DNA of 32,436 nucleotides from an uncultured Oscillospiraceae bacterium (GTDB taxonomy: Bacteria; Bacillota; Clostridia; Oscillospirales; Oscillospiraceae), in assembly GCA_944383165.1 (NCBI GenBank), contig CALWON010000112.1, positions 1-32,436 on the forward strand. The letters run 5' to 3'. The first letter of the stretch is position 1, and each line of letters begins with the position of its first letter. The notes beneath the pieces are model-generated. The model did not search any database. It was not told the DNA's origin and saw nothing but the letters and a program-made list of their open reading frames with translations. Below are positions 14,512 through 24,029 of the stretch, piece after piece. Made by a program: the position numbers and the translations under genes.

Positions 14512-16788
14512 ATGCCATCCTACCATTCCGCCTCTGGAAGTGTGCCAGAGAATTTGTTTATAGAACTATTCAGCGAAACTTTTGGGGCAGAAAAAGCTGG
14601 ATATCTCTATTCCCAGTATCATTTTTATGATATTTATCAAAATAGTCGCTATGCAGATTTTGTTCTGGAACATGGAACCAGACGGGTAGCCATTGAGATT
14701 GACGATGAAGCTTCTCACAATAAAGATATTATATCTTCACATAAATTTTATGATGATCTGTTAAAGCAAAACAGCATGATTTATCTGGGGTGGGATGTAT
14801 ACCGATGGGCAGTTCGTCAAATGCAAACTCAGCCAGAATCTGTAAAAGATGAACTGCGTATTTTTTTAGGTAACCATCCTAACTTCAAGGAAATTGATGA
14901 TTACCTTCCCCAGCAACGTGGCAAGGCTTTGGACGGCTCCAAACTGGAACTAAAGCAACATCAAATTGAAGCATTGAAAGCCCTACAGATGATGCGAGAA
15001 TCCAGTGAAACCATCGCCCTGTTATACCATGCTACAGGAGTTGGAAAGACAGTCACCGCAGTTATGGACGCCAAACATTGCGGTGGTCGTGTCCTCTTTT
15101 TGGCACATACACAGGAACTTGTCAATCAGGCAACAGAAACCTTCCGCAAATTATGGTCTTCTGTTACTGTTGGTCGTTATATGGAAAGCATTAAGCAGCC
15201 CAATGCCCATGTGGTATGTGGGAGTGTGCAAAGTGTGGCTCTACACCTGGACAGCTTTCATGAGGATGCTTTTGATTATCTCATTGTGGATGAGGCACAT
15301 CATGCCTCTGCGGATACCTATCAGAAGATACTCTCCTATTTCAAGCCCTCCTTCACTCTTGGGCTTACTGCCACACCAGAACGAACTGACGACAACAAAG
15401 TAATTTTGGATATTTTCAAAAATACTGCCCATAAACTGGACATCAAAACTGCTGTAGAAATTGGAGAATTAGTACCTGTACGATGCATTCGTATTCATAC
15501 CAATATTGACCTGACAAAAGTACGATTTAACAGCATCCAATACAATATCCGGGATTTGGAAAGCAAAATTTATGTTCCTGAACGTAACAAATTGATTGTT
15601 GACACATGGTTGCGATATGTTCTCAATAAACGGACAGTTGTATTCTGTGCCTCAGTAAAACATGCCCAACAGATTGCCCATTTGTTCCAAGAAGCTCATA
15701 TATCTGCTGTTGCAGTTTCTGGTGATATGAAGCAATCAGAGCGAAAAGAGTTTCAAGATAAATTTATTCATAGGGAAATTCAGGTTTTATGTGCCTGTGA
15801 CCTTCTCAATGAAGGTTGGGATTGCCCAGAGATTGAAGTGCTGTTTATGGCTCGCCCTACCATGTCTAAGGTGTTATATACCCAACAGTTAGGCAGAGGA
15901 ATGTGGCTATTTGAGGGCAAAGAGAGTCTGATGGTATTTGACTTTGTGGACAACGCCAGTCAATATAATATGCCACAGTCCCTCCATCGACTGTTTAAAC
16001 TGAAAGATTATAAAGCTGGTCAGCTTGTTGTTGCCCCAAATCGTAAAAAAGCTGCTGAATCTGAACTTTATGCCCAAGGAGAAAAACCAGAAGCACTTAT
16101 CGACTGGCCAGTAGATGCCACCGACTATGAAGTGGTGGATATTTTCAACTGGCAGGAAGAAGCTGAGGGAATGATTTCCCAGATGGAGTTTATACGACGG
16201 GTAGATGTACAGTCTGAAACCATTGAGCGGTATGTCAGAGAAGGTAAGCTAGTCCCTGATTTGGTGGTCCCAATGAGTGAACACCGCACATTCAAATACT
16301 TCAAAGAAGACACATTGGAACAATATGCAAAAAAATACGGTTGGACCATAATCAATGACTCCAACCGAAAAGATATGTTTTTGGATATGATTCGTCAAAT
16401 GGATATGAGTTACTCCTATAAACCTGTACTAATTAAGGCAATTTTACTCTATGCAGATGACAGAGGGAGAATTCAGCTAGATGACATTGTGAGCTATTTT
16501 CGTTCTTATTATGAGGGTCGCCGTGCCTCTGGTCTGATAGTTGAGAAGAAAAACAGTATCTTTGCCAAAGGTGAATATACAGACAAGGATGCTAAACGAA
16601 ATATTTTGGCAAACTCATTTAAGCGTTTTGAAGATATGCACATGCTCCAACACACCAAGACATTAGGGATTGTTCAGGTAGACGAAGCAGTATGGAAGAA
16701 ATTAAGCACAGAAGAAAAAGTAGAAATCAATCATATCTGTGACGATAAATTAGAGAATTATTACAGTCGATTAGGAAAAACCAAATAA
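14512..16788 (+). CDS. Nuclease-SF2 helicase fusion (restriction-like defence protein)
   Basis: The 758-residue protein begins with a PD-(D/E)xK-like domain (about residues 10-125): RYADFVL with D49, then VAIEIDD with E62 and D64, followed by a conserved-looking SHNKD. An SF2 DEAD/DEAH helicase core follows: ATGVGKT (174-180), VDEAH (D260-H263), LGLTATPERTD, VVFCASVKHAQQIA and QQLGRGMW (motif VI). The C-terminal 270 residues are unassigned. The family resembles type I/III restriction-like and standalone defence helicases that load on and degrade foreign DNA. AAGGTG precedes the start. It is likely co-transcribed with the Myb-like gene. No methyltransferase is nearby, so self/non-self discrimination must come from elsewhere. 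Confidence 0.85.
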   Translation: MPSYHSASGSVPENLFIELFSETFGAEKAGYLYSQYHFYDIYQNSRYADFVLEHGTRRVAIEIDDEASHNKDIISSHKFYDDLLKQNSMIYLGWDVYRWAVRQMQTQPESVKDELRIFLGNHPNFKEIDDYLPQQRGKALDGSKLELKQHQIEALKALQMMRESSETIALLYHATGVGKTVTAVMDAKHCGGRVLFLAHTQELVNQATETFRKLWSSVTVGRYMESIKQPNAHVVCGSVQSVALHLDSFHEDAFDYLIVDEAHHASADTYQKILSYFKPSFTLGLTATPERTDDNKVILDIFKNTAHKLDIKTAVEIGELVPVRCIRIHTNIDLTKVRFNSIQYNIRDLESKIYVPERNKLIVDTWLRYVLNKRTVVFCASVKHAQQIAHLFQEAHISAVAVSGDMKQSERKEFQDKFIHREIQVLCACDLLNEGWDCPEIEVLFMARPTMSKVLYTQQLGRGMWLFEGKESLMVFDFVDNASQYNMPQSLHRLFKLKDYKAGQLVVAPNRKKAAESELYAQGEKPEALIDWPVDATDYEVVDIFNWQEEAEGMISQMEFIRRVDVQSETIERYVREGKLVPDLVVPMSEHRTFKYFKEDTLEQYAKKYGWTIINDSNRKDMFLDMIRQMDMSYSYKPVLIKAILLYADDRGRIQLDDIVSYFRSYYEGRRASGLIVEKKNSIFAKGEYTDKDAKRNILANSFKRFEDMHMLQHTKTLGIVQVDEAVWKKLSTEEKVEINHICDDKLENYYSRLGKTK

Positions 16789-16960
16789 ATGTTATTAACT
16801 GCCTCAAGTTGTGCAGACAGTACAAAGATGGACCTAGTAGGAATTTAGGTGGAGAGCCATTGCACAAGTGATATATAAACGCAAAACATCTGGAAATGGC
16901 TAATAAGGATGTTGTCATTGTTGACCGACTTCATGTCTGCACCCCCATCTCGTGTGCATT

Positions 16961-18841
16961 TTATGCTTCAACTTGAGGAGGAATGAGTGCATTTTCTACT
17001 CCGTCAAATGTTTCTACAAGGTGAATGTTTTCAAAACCTGCCCATGCACTTTCTTCAACATGTTCCAAGACAATAATCTGAAAATGATTTTTCTTAGCTT
17101 TGATATTATCCAAAAATTGATTCCATAGGCTGAAAATATTTCGCACTTTACTCCAATCATCCTTGTTTTTAAGTTTGTTCTTACTCTCAAAATATAGAAA
17201 ATCAACAGTTGAATTGAAATATGGTCTACTTGGCTGATCCATAATAAGGAAACTAGGAACAAAGGGACATTCTTGTGAGATTAGCATTTCATGCAAACCT
17301 GCAAAAAGGCACAGATGCATAAACAAATGATCAGAACTACTAGAAATGTTAGCAACTACAGCTGACTGCTTTTTTCTCAATGAAAGAATAGCTTTCTTGT
17401 GATCAAACCATGCACAATATCTACCATATTCATCTAACGCAGTTTCAGCAATGGTAATATATTTCTGTATATAATCATTTAGTGTCTGCACTTTGAGAGT
17501 ACGATTATCTTCAGTTGACAAATAGGGTGCTTTTAATCTCTCTATTAGTTTACGTTTCTTTTCAATTTGCACATTAATGTCATCGGTCTCCTGGTTGCAT
17601 GGCTTTATAGTCTGGTATTCAGCTTTGATTTCGCCAAGAGAAACTAGTTTATCCGCTGTAGGAATTAACTTATAATCTATCTGTGCTATTTGTGGAAATT
17701 TGCTGTCCAACTTATCAAGTTCATGACGTAAGTCTTTAATTTTTTTATTAATGTCATATTCAAATGGTCGCCTATTGCGAGAGGCAGACTTGATTTTAGA
17801 AAATTCTACATATAGGTTCTGTAGAAAATCCTTATATTCTCCACTTGTTTGTGCTGCGAAGTTTTGATTGATATACAATATTGGTTTAAGAGCATCTAAC
17901 TCTTCCATTGATGATTGTTTGTATTTGTCATATGATTTTTGAAAACGATACAATTTATTTAGTTGTATCAAAATATCATTTCTGCGTTTTAAAATTCCTT
18001 CATACTCTTGCTCAATCGACAGTTGAACCGACAATTGTGCCTTACCTGTGTTAACAAGGTTTTCTACCTCTTTGAAAGCATCCTTAACCGACAAACACTC
18101 ATCAACTAACTCAGCTTCTTTTGCATGTTTTACTATGAGTGCAATAGATAAATCTCTGTCATCAATCGCTTTTACGGCTTTTGCTAGATCTTGTTCTAAT
18201 CGAAAGATATCCTTCTGAATATCCGCAATTTGCTTTTCAATTCGCAGAATTTCAAAATCTGTGACTCCAACAGTCAGATCAAAAATCTGTGGCCAGACAT
18301 TTCTATACCGATCAATATCTAATTTATCAAAAAATAATCTTCCATTATCAATAACATTTTTGGATAGGGTATTGAAAATCAAGAAATACCGAAAAGACAG
18401 TTTTGTGCCTCTTTTGATACCACGCCCCCCATATGCTAGCGGAATATCATCTGTTATGGAGAATTCTGGTTCTAGGATAGCTTTTATTTCATCTTCTTGC
18501 ATTTTTGCGGTAGGAATCTCTGGAATTTCACCTGTTTGTGAAAAATAGTAATCCTTAGAAAAAGTTCCTAAATCTGATATTTTTCCTCTTGCAATGGTAT
18601 AAGTCTTATCATTAATATGGAATTTAACCCCATACCAAATTACATTTTCACCGATATGTTCTCTTGAAATTGTAACAGTTTCACTACTTCCACAGAAGCA
18701 GTAATCTAAAATTTCTAAAATGGCTGTTTTTCCAGTCTTGCTATTACCTGTAACAATATTTACCTTGTCACTCTCAAACTTTAGGACTCGCTTTTTCCCG
18801 TTTTTAAGCCAGAAAATCATTTTATCAAGATAGAAAATCAT
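16961..18841 (-). CDS. ABC-three-component system ATPase (DUF3732, SMC-like)
   Basis: This is a 626-residue SMC/Rad50-like ATPase. Walker A is GNSKTGKT (residues 32-39) after a FESDKVNIVT strand. A long coiled-coil middle follows. Near the C-terminus the ABC signature region SSSDHLFMHLCLF and the Walker B SFLIMDQPSRPYF are the DUF3732 hallmarks. DUF3732 ATPases form the sensor component of ABC-three-component (ABC-3C) conflict systems, with a middle component and a nuclease or other effector. The start overlaps the stop of the middle-component gene by ATGA. It is the last gene of the leftward three-gene unit. The enzyme is complete and has all its motifs. Confidence 0.87.
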   Translation of the reverse strand: MIFYLDKMIFWLKNGKKRVLKFESDKVNIVTGNSKTGKTAILEILDYCFCGSSETVTISREHIGENVIWYGVKFHINDKTYTIARGKISDLGTFSKDYYFSQTGEIPEIPTAKMQEDEIKAILEPEFSITDDIPLAYGGRGIKRGTKLSFRYFLIFNTLSKNVIDNGRLFFDKLDIDRYRNVWPQIFDLTVGVTDFEILRIEKQIADIQKDIFRLEQDLAKAVKAIDDRDLSIALIVKHAKEAELVDECLSVKDAFKEVENLVNTGKAQLSVQLSIEQEYEGILKRRNDILIQLNKLYRFQKSYDKYKQSSMEELDALKPILYINQNFAAQTSGEYKDFLQNLYVEFSKIKSASRNRRPFEYDINKKIKDLRHELDKLDSKFPQIAQIDYKLIPTADKLVSLGEIKAEYQTIKPCNQETDDINVQIEKKRKLIERLKAPYLSTEDNRTLKVQTLNDYIQKYITIAETALDEYGRYCAWFDHKKAILSLRKKQSAVVANISSSSDHLFMHLCLFAGLHEMLISQECPFVPSFLIMDQPSRPYFNSTVDFLYFESKNKLKNKDDWSKVRNIFSLWNQFLDNIKAKKNHFQIIVLEHVEESAWAGFENIHLVETFDGVENALIPPQVEA

Positions 18842-19293
18842 AGCTCAATACGCAAGCTTAGATACAAATCACTTGCTGATCCTTTCGTTAATATAGTCGC
18901 TAGTTTTTTTGCTGCTTTCACACGTGTTGCTGCTTTGCTCCCTAAGCTGCTGTCCTCTAAGTTAAACGCTTCATTCGTATGTGTAACTATTCCGTTTTCT
19001 ATGGTGATTAATTTCATATGTTGAAACAGCATTATTGCATTAATGGATAGAACCAGAAATTCATAATAACGATTATTAAAATCACTAAAAACTACTTGTT
19101 CTTTAAGAATCAGTTCTTCAATACTTGCGATGTGTGTATTCTCTTTTTTCAATTTTTTTGTTATTGTCGAACAACTTAGCAGTGGTTCTACTAAAAGACA
19201 TTTTGTTACTTCTAGACTACCACTATATTTTAATACTGCTAGAATAGAGATGCCTGTAATTAGTTCATTTTCTTTAAAGGATTCAGTTCGCAT
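18838..19293 (-). CDS. ABC-three-component system middle component
   Basis: The 151-residue protein is wedged between the effector and ATPase genes, overlapping both (11 bases upstream, 4 bases downstream). Features are a winged-helix-like layout with ELITGISILAVLKYSGSLEVTKCLLVEPLLSC at the start, a central LVLSINAIMLFQHMKLI and a Lys/Ala-rich end. This matches the size and position of the 'middle component' of ABC-3C systems, which links the effector to the SMC-like ATPase. The sequence alone is not diagnostic; the gene order makes the call. Confidence 0.75.
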   Translation of the reverse strand: MRTESFKENELITGISILAVLKYSGSLEVTKCLLVEPLLSCSTITKKLKKENTHIASIEELILKEQVVFSDFNNRYYEFLVLSINAIMLFQHMKLITIENGIVTHTNEAFNLEDSSLGSKAATRVKAAKKLATILTKGSASDLYLSLRIEL

Positions 19294-20514
19294 TCTTATA
19301 CATCTCCTTCCACTTGTATTTCCATCCGATTTTTTGTTCGTTTGCTAATTTTATAAACTCTCCATTTGAAAGGGTTGTACCTATTTCAGTGGAAAGCAAT
19401 TGGAGCTTTTCTTGTATAAGTTGATCGTAACATGATATTGCATTTTCAACATCAAGTTTTAGATCTCCCTTCGTTTTACGATGCTTAGATTGATGTGTTC
19501 GCTTCCAAAACAAAATAACATCTTTATGAAAACTATCCTTATCCAATTTGCTGATTTTACCGCTCTCATACCACTCATCCAACTGTAATTCTAAAGATAA
19601 ATAACATTGTGTTAATTCGGCAAGTTCCGATAGTCCATCGTCTTCAAAATCTAAGACACCAATCTCACATAATTCATTAACAAAAAATTGATTTTCCAAA
19701 TGATCTGGCAATCTTGGATTGAATTTTCGGATAGGTAGCAAAGTCTTTCGATATTGATTAAAAATGGAAGAATATTTAGTTATCCACTGATTATATGTAA
19801 TTATCTGATGTTGCTTTGCCTCTATTTTATCAAAAAAATCCTCTTTCAATTGCAAATAAAGATTTGATAGGACTTCGTCTACATACTCACTTTGTATCAT
19901 TTTTTCACGGATTAATGTGCGTATTTGATCAAAAATCTTAGTGGTAGAGTTTTCTATCCTTGTATTCTTAAAAAAAGCCAAAAGAACTTGTTTATCCAAT
20001 TTCAAGACATCCTGGATATAGGTTTTTAATGTGCTATCTCTTGTTGATTTTTGGATGAACCTCAATTTGTCACAAATGATCTTTACAGTCAAAGTGCCTT
20101 CTTTTGCCTTAGAAAGAAGTAGAGTTAATTCGGTTTGTTTTACCGATTAACCCACAGCACAAAATGTGACTGTTTTATAAATTCAAGCTGTGCTGATATG
20201 TAGTCTCTTTCAACAGAAGGATCGCAAATCAGCTTGCTCCAATTTGAAAATGTTTTCCAGACGTCTGGTGATAATTGGGTGAGATTTGCCTGGCTTCCAT
20301 CAGAAGAGGTTTCAGTTGTATGCTTTACCTGAATGTAGGTTGTAATTCCATCTGATGACACAGTATGAACGTCATCATGATATTCATATCCAACTTCCTC
20401 CCCGGATCGGATCTTCAGTAGTTGCCTAATAAAGCACATATATTGATACTCAAATCCTAAATGTTTTGAGTCAGCTGATGTTTGATCTTCTCTTGTAATA
20501 TTAGTTCTACACAC
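19283..20514 (-). pseudogene. ABC-three-component effector, PD-(D/E)xK nuclease, frameshifted
   Basis: Two overlapping frames together would make about 411 residues. The first (20514-20140, GTG start with AAGGTGG upstream) is a dsDNA-nuclease domain of the ABC-3C/Cap4-like kind: LGFEYQ, HDDV (D48) and YIQVKH (Q62, K64). It stops at TAA 20142-20140 just after FVLWVNR. The second frame is open from 20146 to 19283 and continues VKQTELTLLLSKAKEG into the helical C-terminal domain. A one-base indel between 20150 and 20140 accounts for the break. No canonical slippery heptamer is seen, so inactivation or a sequencing error is likelier than programmed frameshifting. The downstream two genes are intact and coupled to it. 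Confidence 0.75.
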
Positions 20515-20701
20515 ACTTATCCCACCTTAGCTTGGAATTATGCAGCTTAAAGCTTGGAAACTAGCGCATTCAAGAAAAAGAAGCTAAATTATACATTTTA
20601 ATGGCTTTTCTCATTTATAGTTCTATAACTCTTAATATACTACCAGTCAACTTTCCATTATTGCTATATTTGGACATAATGGGAAGTCAATATAAACAGT
20701 G

Positions 20702-22393
20702 TTAAGATTCATCTAACATAGCTTCTATTATAGAGACTAATCCCATAATAAATGAAGATTTCTGCTCTATAATAATATCATCTATATTTTGTATTTCATG
20801 ACTATCTGGGATGGATATTGCTATCTCGTATTTGAGCTTTGATTCTATTGTTTCACTCCACCGTGATCCTTGAGATAGAAATACTTTTTTTAACCGATCC
20901 GACCACTTTTGGCTACCTTTGAATTCTGGTACATCTATTTTAACTCCAAATTTTTCAAAGATGATATTTATGTACGTACTCGGCTTTAAGCAGTCTTCAA
21001 ATTCTGATTCTGGAGATCCGTTGCAAATAGTGTACTTAATCTGATTCTCAAGTATTACGCCCTTATCCATTGCTCGCTTTGCGGCTTCTTGACCTGCTTT
21101 ATCATTATCTAATAGAGCTACAAATTTGCACATACAGTTTTTTAAATCTGCCGCATCATGGGTTAAGTTTGACGCACCGCCTAAAGATTTTATTACTAAC
21201 TGATTATTTGATAGAAAAGCTTTAATTTTTTCGCTGTATACAGGAAGTATTTTGCTGAGAGATATTTTGTCGTCTTCACCTTCAACCAGCAAAACATATC
21301 GTGCATTTCTCAAATTATCCGAAGGAAGTACTCCTAAAATTTCTCTGATTTCAGAAATTGATTTTGCTGGATGAGCGGTTCCAGCTTCAACGATTATATT
21401 AGAATTTACTTGATTTTGTTGAACAAATAGCGGATTATGTGTAGATATGATGACTTGATTGTTTTCTGACATTTTGTGTATTACATCTACTAAAGCGTGT
21501 ATGGCACCAGAGTGTAGATGCGACTCCGGTTCTTCAATTGCTACAACAGAAGCACCATCTATATTTCTACGATCCTTCAAAATGGCGAGGGTTATCAAAC
21601 TTTTAATCCCATCACCTTTGTTACGAATACTGGTAGCTAGTCCGTCATCTACTATTACATCAAAATCTCTACTGGTAACATAAGGAAGATCATAATCGAT
21701 CAGTTGCCGAATTTCTACTGATTTCAAGTTTGGCAAAAAAACATTTAGTGGCTCGATTAGTTGTTGGGAAATTCTGTTTAACGCTTCTTGCTGAAGATCA
21801 TAAACTACTCTTTGTGCTTTTACATATTCTTTATTGTCTCGCAGCAGTGACAACTCACCTTTAATAGCATCTCGAAGTGCATTTAAGGCCATAGTTTCTG
21901 TTCTGACGGCTTGAATATAATTTATAGCAATCCGTGTTGAAATAAACTCTGTAATCTCTCGCGACTTCCGATTGTATGACGAGGAGCCTCTTTTAGGAAC
22001 CTCAATTTTGGGGAGATTGTCTCGCCCGATTTTAACAGATATTGGGATGTCTTCATTCCCTCTAATTCCTAACTGAGAATGAAATTGACCCAATTCTTCA
22101 TTTTCTAATCGAAAATTCAATTTAAAAATAGATTCTAGCCCGTTTTTTCTTTGCTGATACTGAATTGGAAAATCTTGTTCCCAATTATATATTTTCCTCG
22201 TGTAAAGACCTGTTCGTGCTATGCGTTGGCGGCTATGTACCACTACAGCAGACATAGCAACATTTAATGCTCGCAATAAGTTGCTTTTTCCCTCGTTGTT
22301 TTTCCCAACTAAAACCGTTAGATTTTTTAATTTAATTTTATGGGCAGTAGTGATACTTCGATAATTTGATACAGAAAATTCAACTAGCTTCAT
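20702..22393 (-). CDS. OLD-family ATPase-TOPRIM nuclease (GajA-like)
   Basis: The protein has about 563 residues. The N-terminal ABC-type ATPase shows Walker A GKNNEGKS (30-37), and Walker B within SVVAIEEPESHLHSG, then VIISTHNPLFV. The C-terminal TOPRIM domain has YVLLVEGEDD and CKFVALLDNDKAGQEA, the metal-binding E...DxD pattern. OLD-family proteins are ATP-dependent DNA nucleases, including GajA of Gabija and retron or phage-exclusion effectors. ATG 22393 is favoured over upstream in-frame ATGs because the N-terminus then starts with the conserved KLVEFSVSNYRSI. No UvrD-like GajB gene follows, so this is a solitary OLD or belongs with neighbours in a way not yet clear. Confidence 0.87.
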   Translation of the reverse strand: MKLVEFSVSNYRSITTAHKIKLKNLTVLVGKNNEGKSNLLRALNVAMSAVVVHSRQRIARTGLYTRKIYNWEQDFPIQYQQRKNGLESIFKLNFRLENEELGQFHSQLGIRGNEDIPISVKIGRDNLPKIEVPKRGSSSYNRKSREITEFISTRIAINYIQAVRTETMALNALRDAIKGELSLLRDNKEYVKAQRVVYDLQQEALNRISQQLIEPLNVFLPNLKSVEIRQLIDYDLPYVTSRDFDVIVDDGLATSIRNKGDGIKSLITLAILKDRRNIDGASVVAIEEPESHLHSGAIHALVDVIHKMSENNQVIISTHNPLFVQQNQVNSNIIVEAGTAHPAKSISEIREILGVLPSDNLRNARYVLLVEGEDDKISLSKILPVYSEKIKAFLSNNQLVIKSLGGASNLTHDAADLKNCMCKFVALLDNDKAGQEAAKRAMDKGVILENQIKYTICNGSPESEFEDCLKPSTYINIIFEKFGVKIDVPEFKGSQKWSDRLKKVFLSQGSRWSETIESKLKYEIAISIPDSHEIQNIDDIIIEQKSSFIMGLVSIIEAMLDES

Positions 22394-22829
22394 AGTATTC
22401 ACCATCCTCATATACAACCAAATATATTAAAATTCTATTTTTTATGCATAATATATTTAATTCGCAACTTCCTATAATTGCTAATCTAAAAAATTTCAAC
22501 TTACAGCAATTGTACCACACCACCATTGAATAAACAATTACAAACTTTAATTTTTACCAAGAAAGTAAACCGATGGAAATGGGTAGATTGATTGTACTGT
22601 ATAATGTCCACCGCATCTTTATAATCATTTAGGCAATTCCAATATAGTGCTTCTATTCTACACTACATCAAAAATTGAAACAAAACTTCGCACAATCTTG
22701 GATAATGGATATTGACATTTCTCTATTAACTCTTTGAATGTCGTTGTGTGTGAGCTAAGCGATAGACAGATTGTTTTGTTTCCTAAAATATGCTATACTG
22801 CAAAAAAATCTAAATCCAAGGTGTTTATT
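22394..22829. promoter_or_regulatory. Divergent AT-rich intergenic region with an HNH-gene promoter
   Basis: It separates the leftward OLD gene from the rightward HNH gene. A clear rightward promoter is TTGTTT (22771-22776), 17 bases, TATACT (22794-22799) with an extended TG before the -10. It lies about 30 bases before ATG 22830 and excludes the longer ORF start at 22734. A leftward promoter is not obvious. No RNA gene is seen. Confidence 0.6.
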
Positions 22830-23562
22830 ATGGAAACAACGTTGCTATTTTCAAACTGGCTTTCTGAACATAGTACATTATCGCAAAGCTCCATTTATAA
22901 ATATTCCCAGGCAGTCAACACAATATCAAAAGAAATGCAATCAATTTCACTGATTACAAAGAGCCTGTATCATATGAACTTGACTGAGCTAGATGATGCC
23001 CTTTTTCTGATCATGCATCATCCTCAATTTATTTCGAAAAATAAAAAAGGTAACCATATGTATAGCAATGCTCTAAAACAGTTCCGCTATTTCTCACTTG
23101 ACTGCTGCGAACTACAAGAAGATATTACAGTAAAGATTCACTGTATAGAACAAAGTGATCTTCCTGCCACAACAAAGGAAACCATTATTCAGTCAAGAAT
23201 TGGTCAGGGTGAGTATCGAAAGCAATTGTTACAAAAATATCATTCCACTTGCATTGTTACAGGAATTACCAATCGAAAAGTATTAATTGCCAGTCACATA
23301 AAACCTTGGTCAATTAGCAATAATCATGAGAGAATTGATGTAAATAATGGTCTGCTTTTATGTGCAAATTTAGATAGATTGTTTGATTGATTGCGGTCTG
23401 ATTACATTTCAAAATGATGGTCGAATGAGTATTTCAAGCTTTTTGACCAAAGAGGATCAAACCCGTTTACAGATTGATACAGATATCCAATATGATATAC
23501 AAATCTCAGCTCCCATGAAGGTTTATTTGGAATACCACAGAGATGTGATTTTTGTAAAATAA
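22830..23562 (+). pseudogene. HNH endonuclease, broken by a 4-bp tandem duplication
   Basis: The N-terminal 186 residues end with the HNH_2 core: STCIVTGITNRKVLIASHIKPW, then RIDVNNGLLLCANLDRLFD. The frame stops at TGA 23388-23390. Directly at this point the sequence has GATTGATT (23385-23392). Removing one GATT joins the frame to CGLITFQNDGRMSIS ... YLEYHRDVIFVK, which is the expected C-terminal part and ends at TAA 23560-23562. The repaired protein would be 242 residues, normal for this HNH restriction-like family. The duplication is therefore a recent loss-of-function change or a reversible two-unit repeat. The truncated product may retain the active-site histidines. Confidence 0.85.
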
Positions 23563-23607
23563 CTACAATCTGAATCTACTCCGTCAAAAAATAAAGATTT
23601 GGAGCTT

Positions 23608-23676
23608 CACGACACTGCGGTGTCGTGGCACTGGTAACATAGACACACCGCTAGGCGTTATGTCTGTGTTACCAGT
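23608..23676 (+). terminator. Two tandem hairpins after the HNH gene
   Basis: CACGACAC / GTGTCGTG (23608-23615, 23620-23627; loop TGCG) is followed three bases later by a 16-bp stem with one mismatch. That stem is 23630-23645 (ACTGGTAACATAGACA) with 23661-23676. The tail is CTGATTTTTACT. The second hairpin is a good terminator. The first may be part of a small structured RNA. Confidence 0.6.
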
Positions 23677-24029
23677 CTGATTTTTACTATAGATGAGGGT
23701 CTATATTGATACAATAAACCAAGGATTTTTGTAATAAAATCGCCTCTTATGAGCAATTTTCTCTACAAAATGATTGGTATCTCTGTCGTTACAGCCTAGC
23801 TATCCTATCTTCAATATGAACATATTGAGAACCAATAGAATAACCACAGGAAAACTATGCACAGAACCACCTGTGCAACTTTGCAATCAACTATGGTAAA
23901 AAAATAATAGCTATTCCTGCCTAGAAATATTTACAGGATATCTGCCAGATAACCACGCAGATACCCTGTAAATAACCATTTTGTTAATATTTTATCTTTT
24001 GATTACTTAGTGTATTTCCTTCCCTTGTG
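23677..24029. other. Intergenic region with a hairpin after the GTPase gene
   Basis: There is no ORF of note. The hairpin 23930-23945 (TTTACAGGATATCTGC) / 23957-23972, with a 16-base stem and one mismatch, lies 58 bases past the leftward GTPase stop. It may end that operon, although the minus-strand tail (TATTTCT) is only moderately T-rich. The rest is AT-rich with nothing I can assign. Confidence 0.45.

Noticed and set aside
16802..16978. Inverted repeat CCTCAAGTTG / CAACTTGAGG around the gap after the helicase
   Set aside because: The second arm lies in the end of the DUF3732 gene and the arms are 157 bases apart. No supporting features, probably chance.
20140..20150. Programmed -1 frameshift in the ABC-3C effector
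   Set aside because: No X-XXY-YYZ slippery heptamer is present, and the context is not that of known programmed sites.
20702..22393. A full Gabija system
   Set aside because: GajA-like motifs are present, but there is no UvrD/PcrA-type GajB gene next to it.
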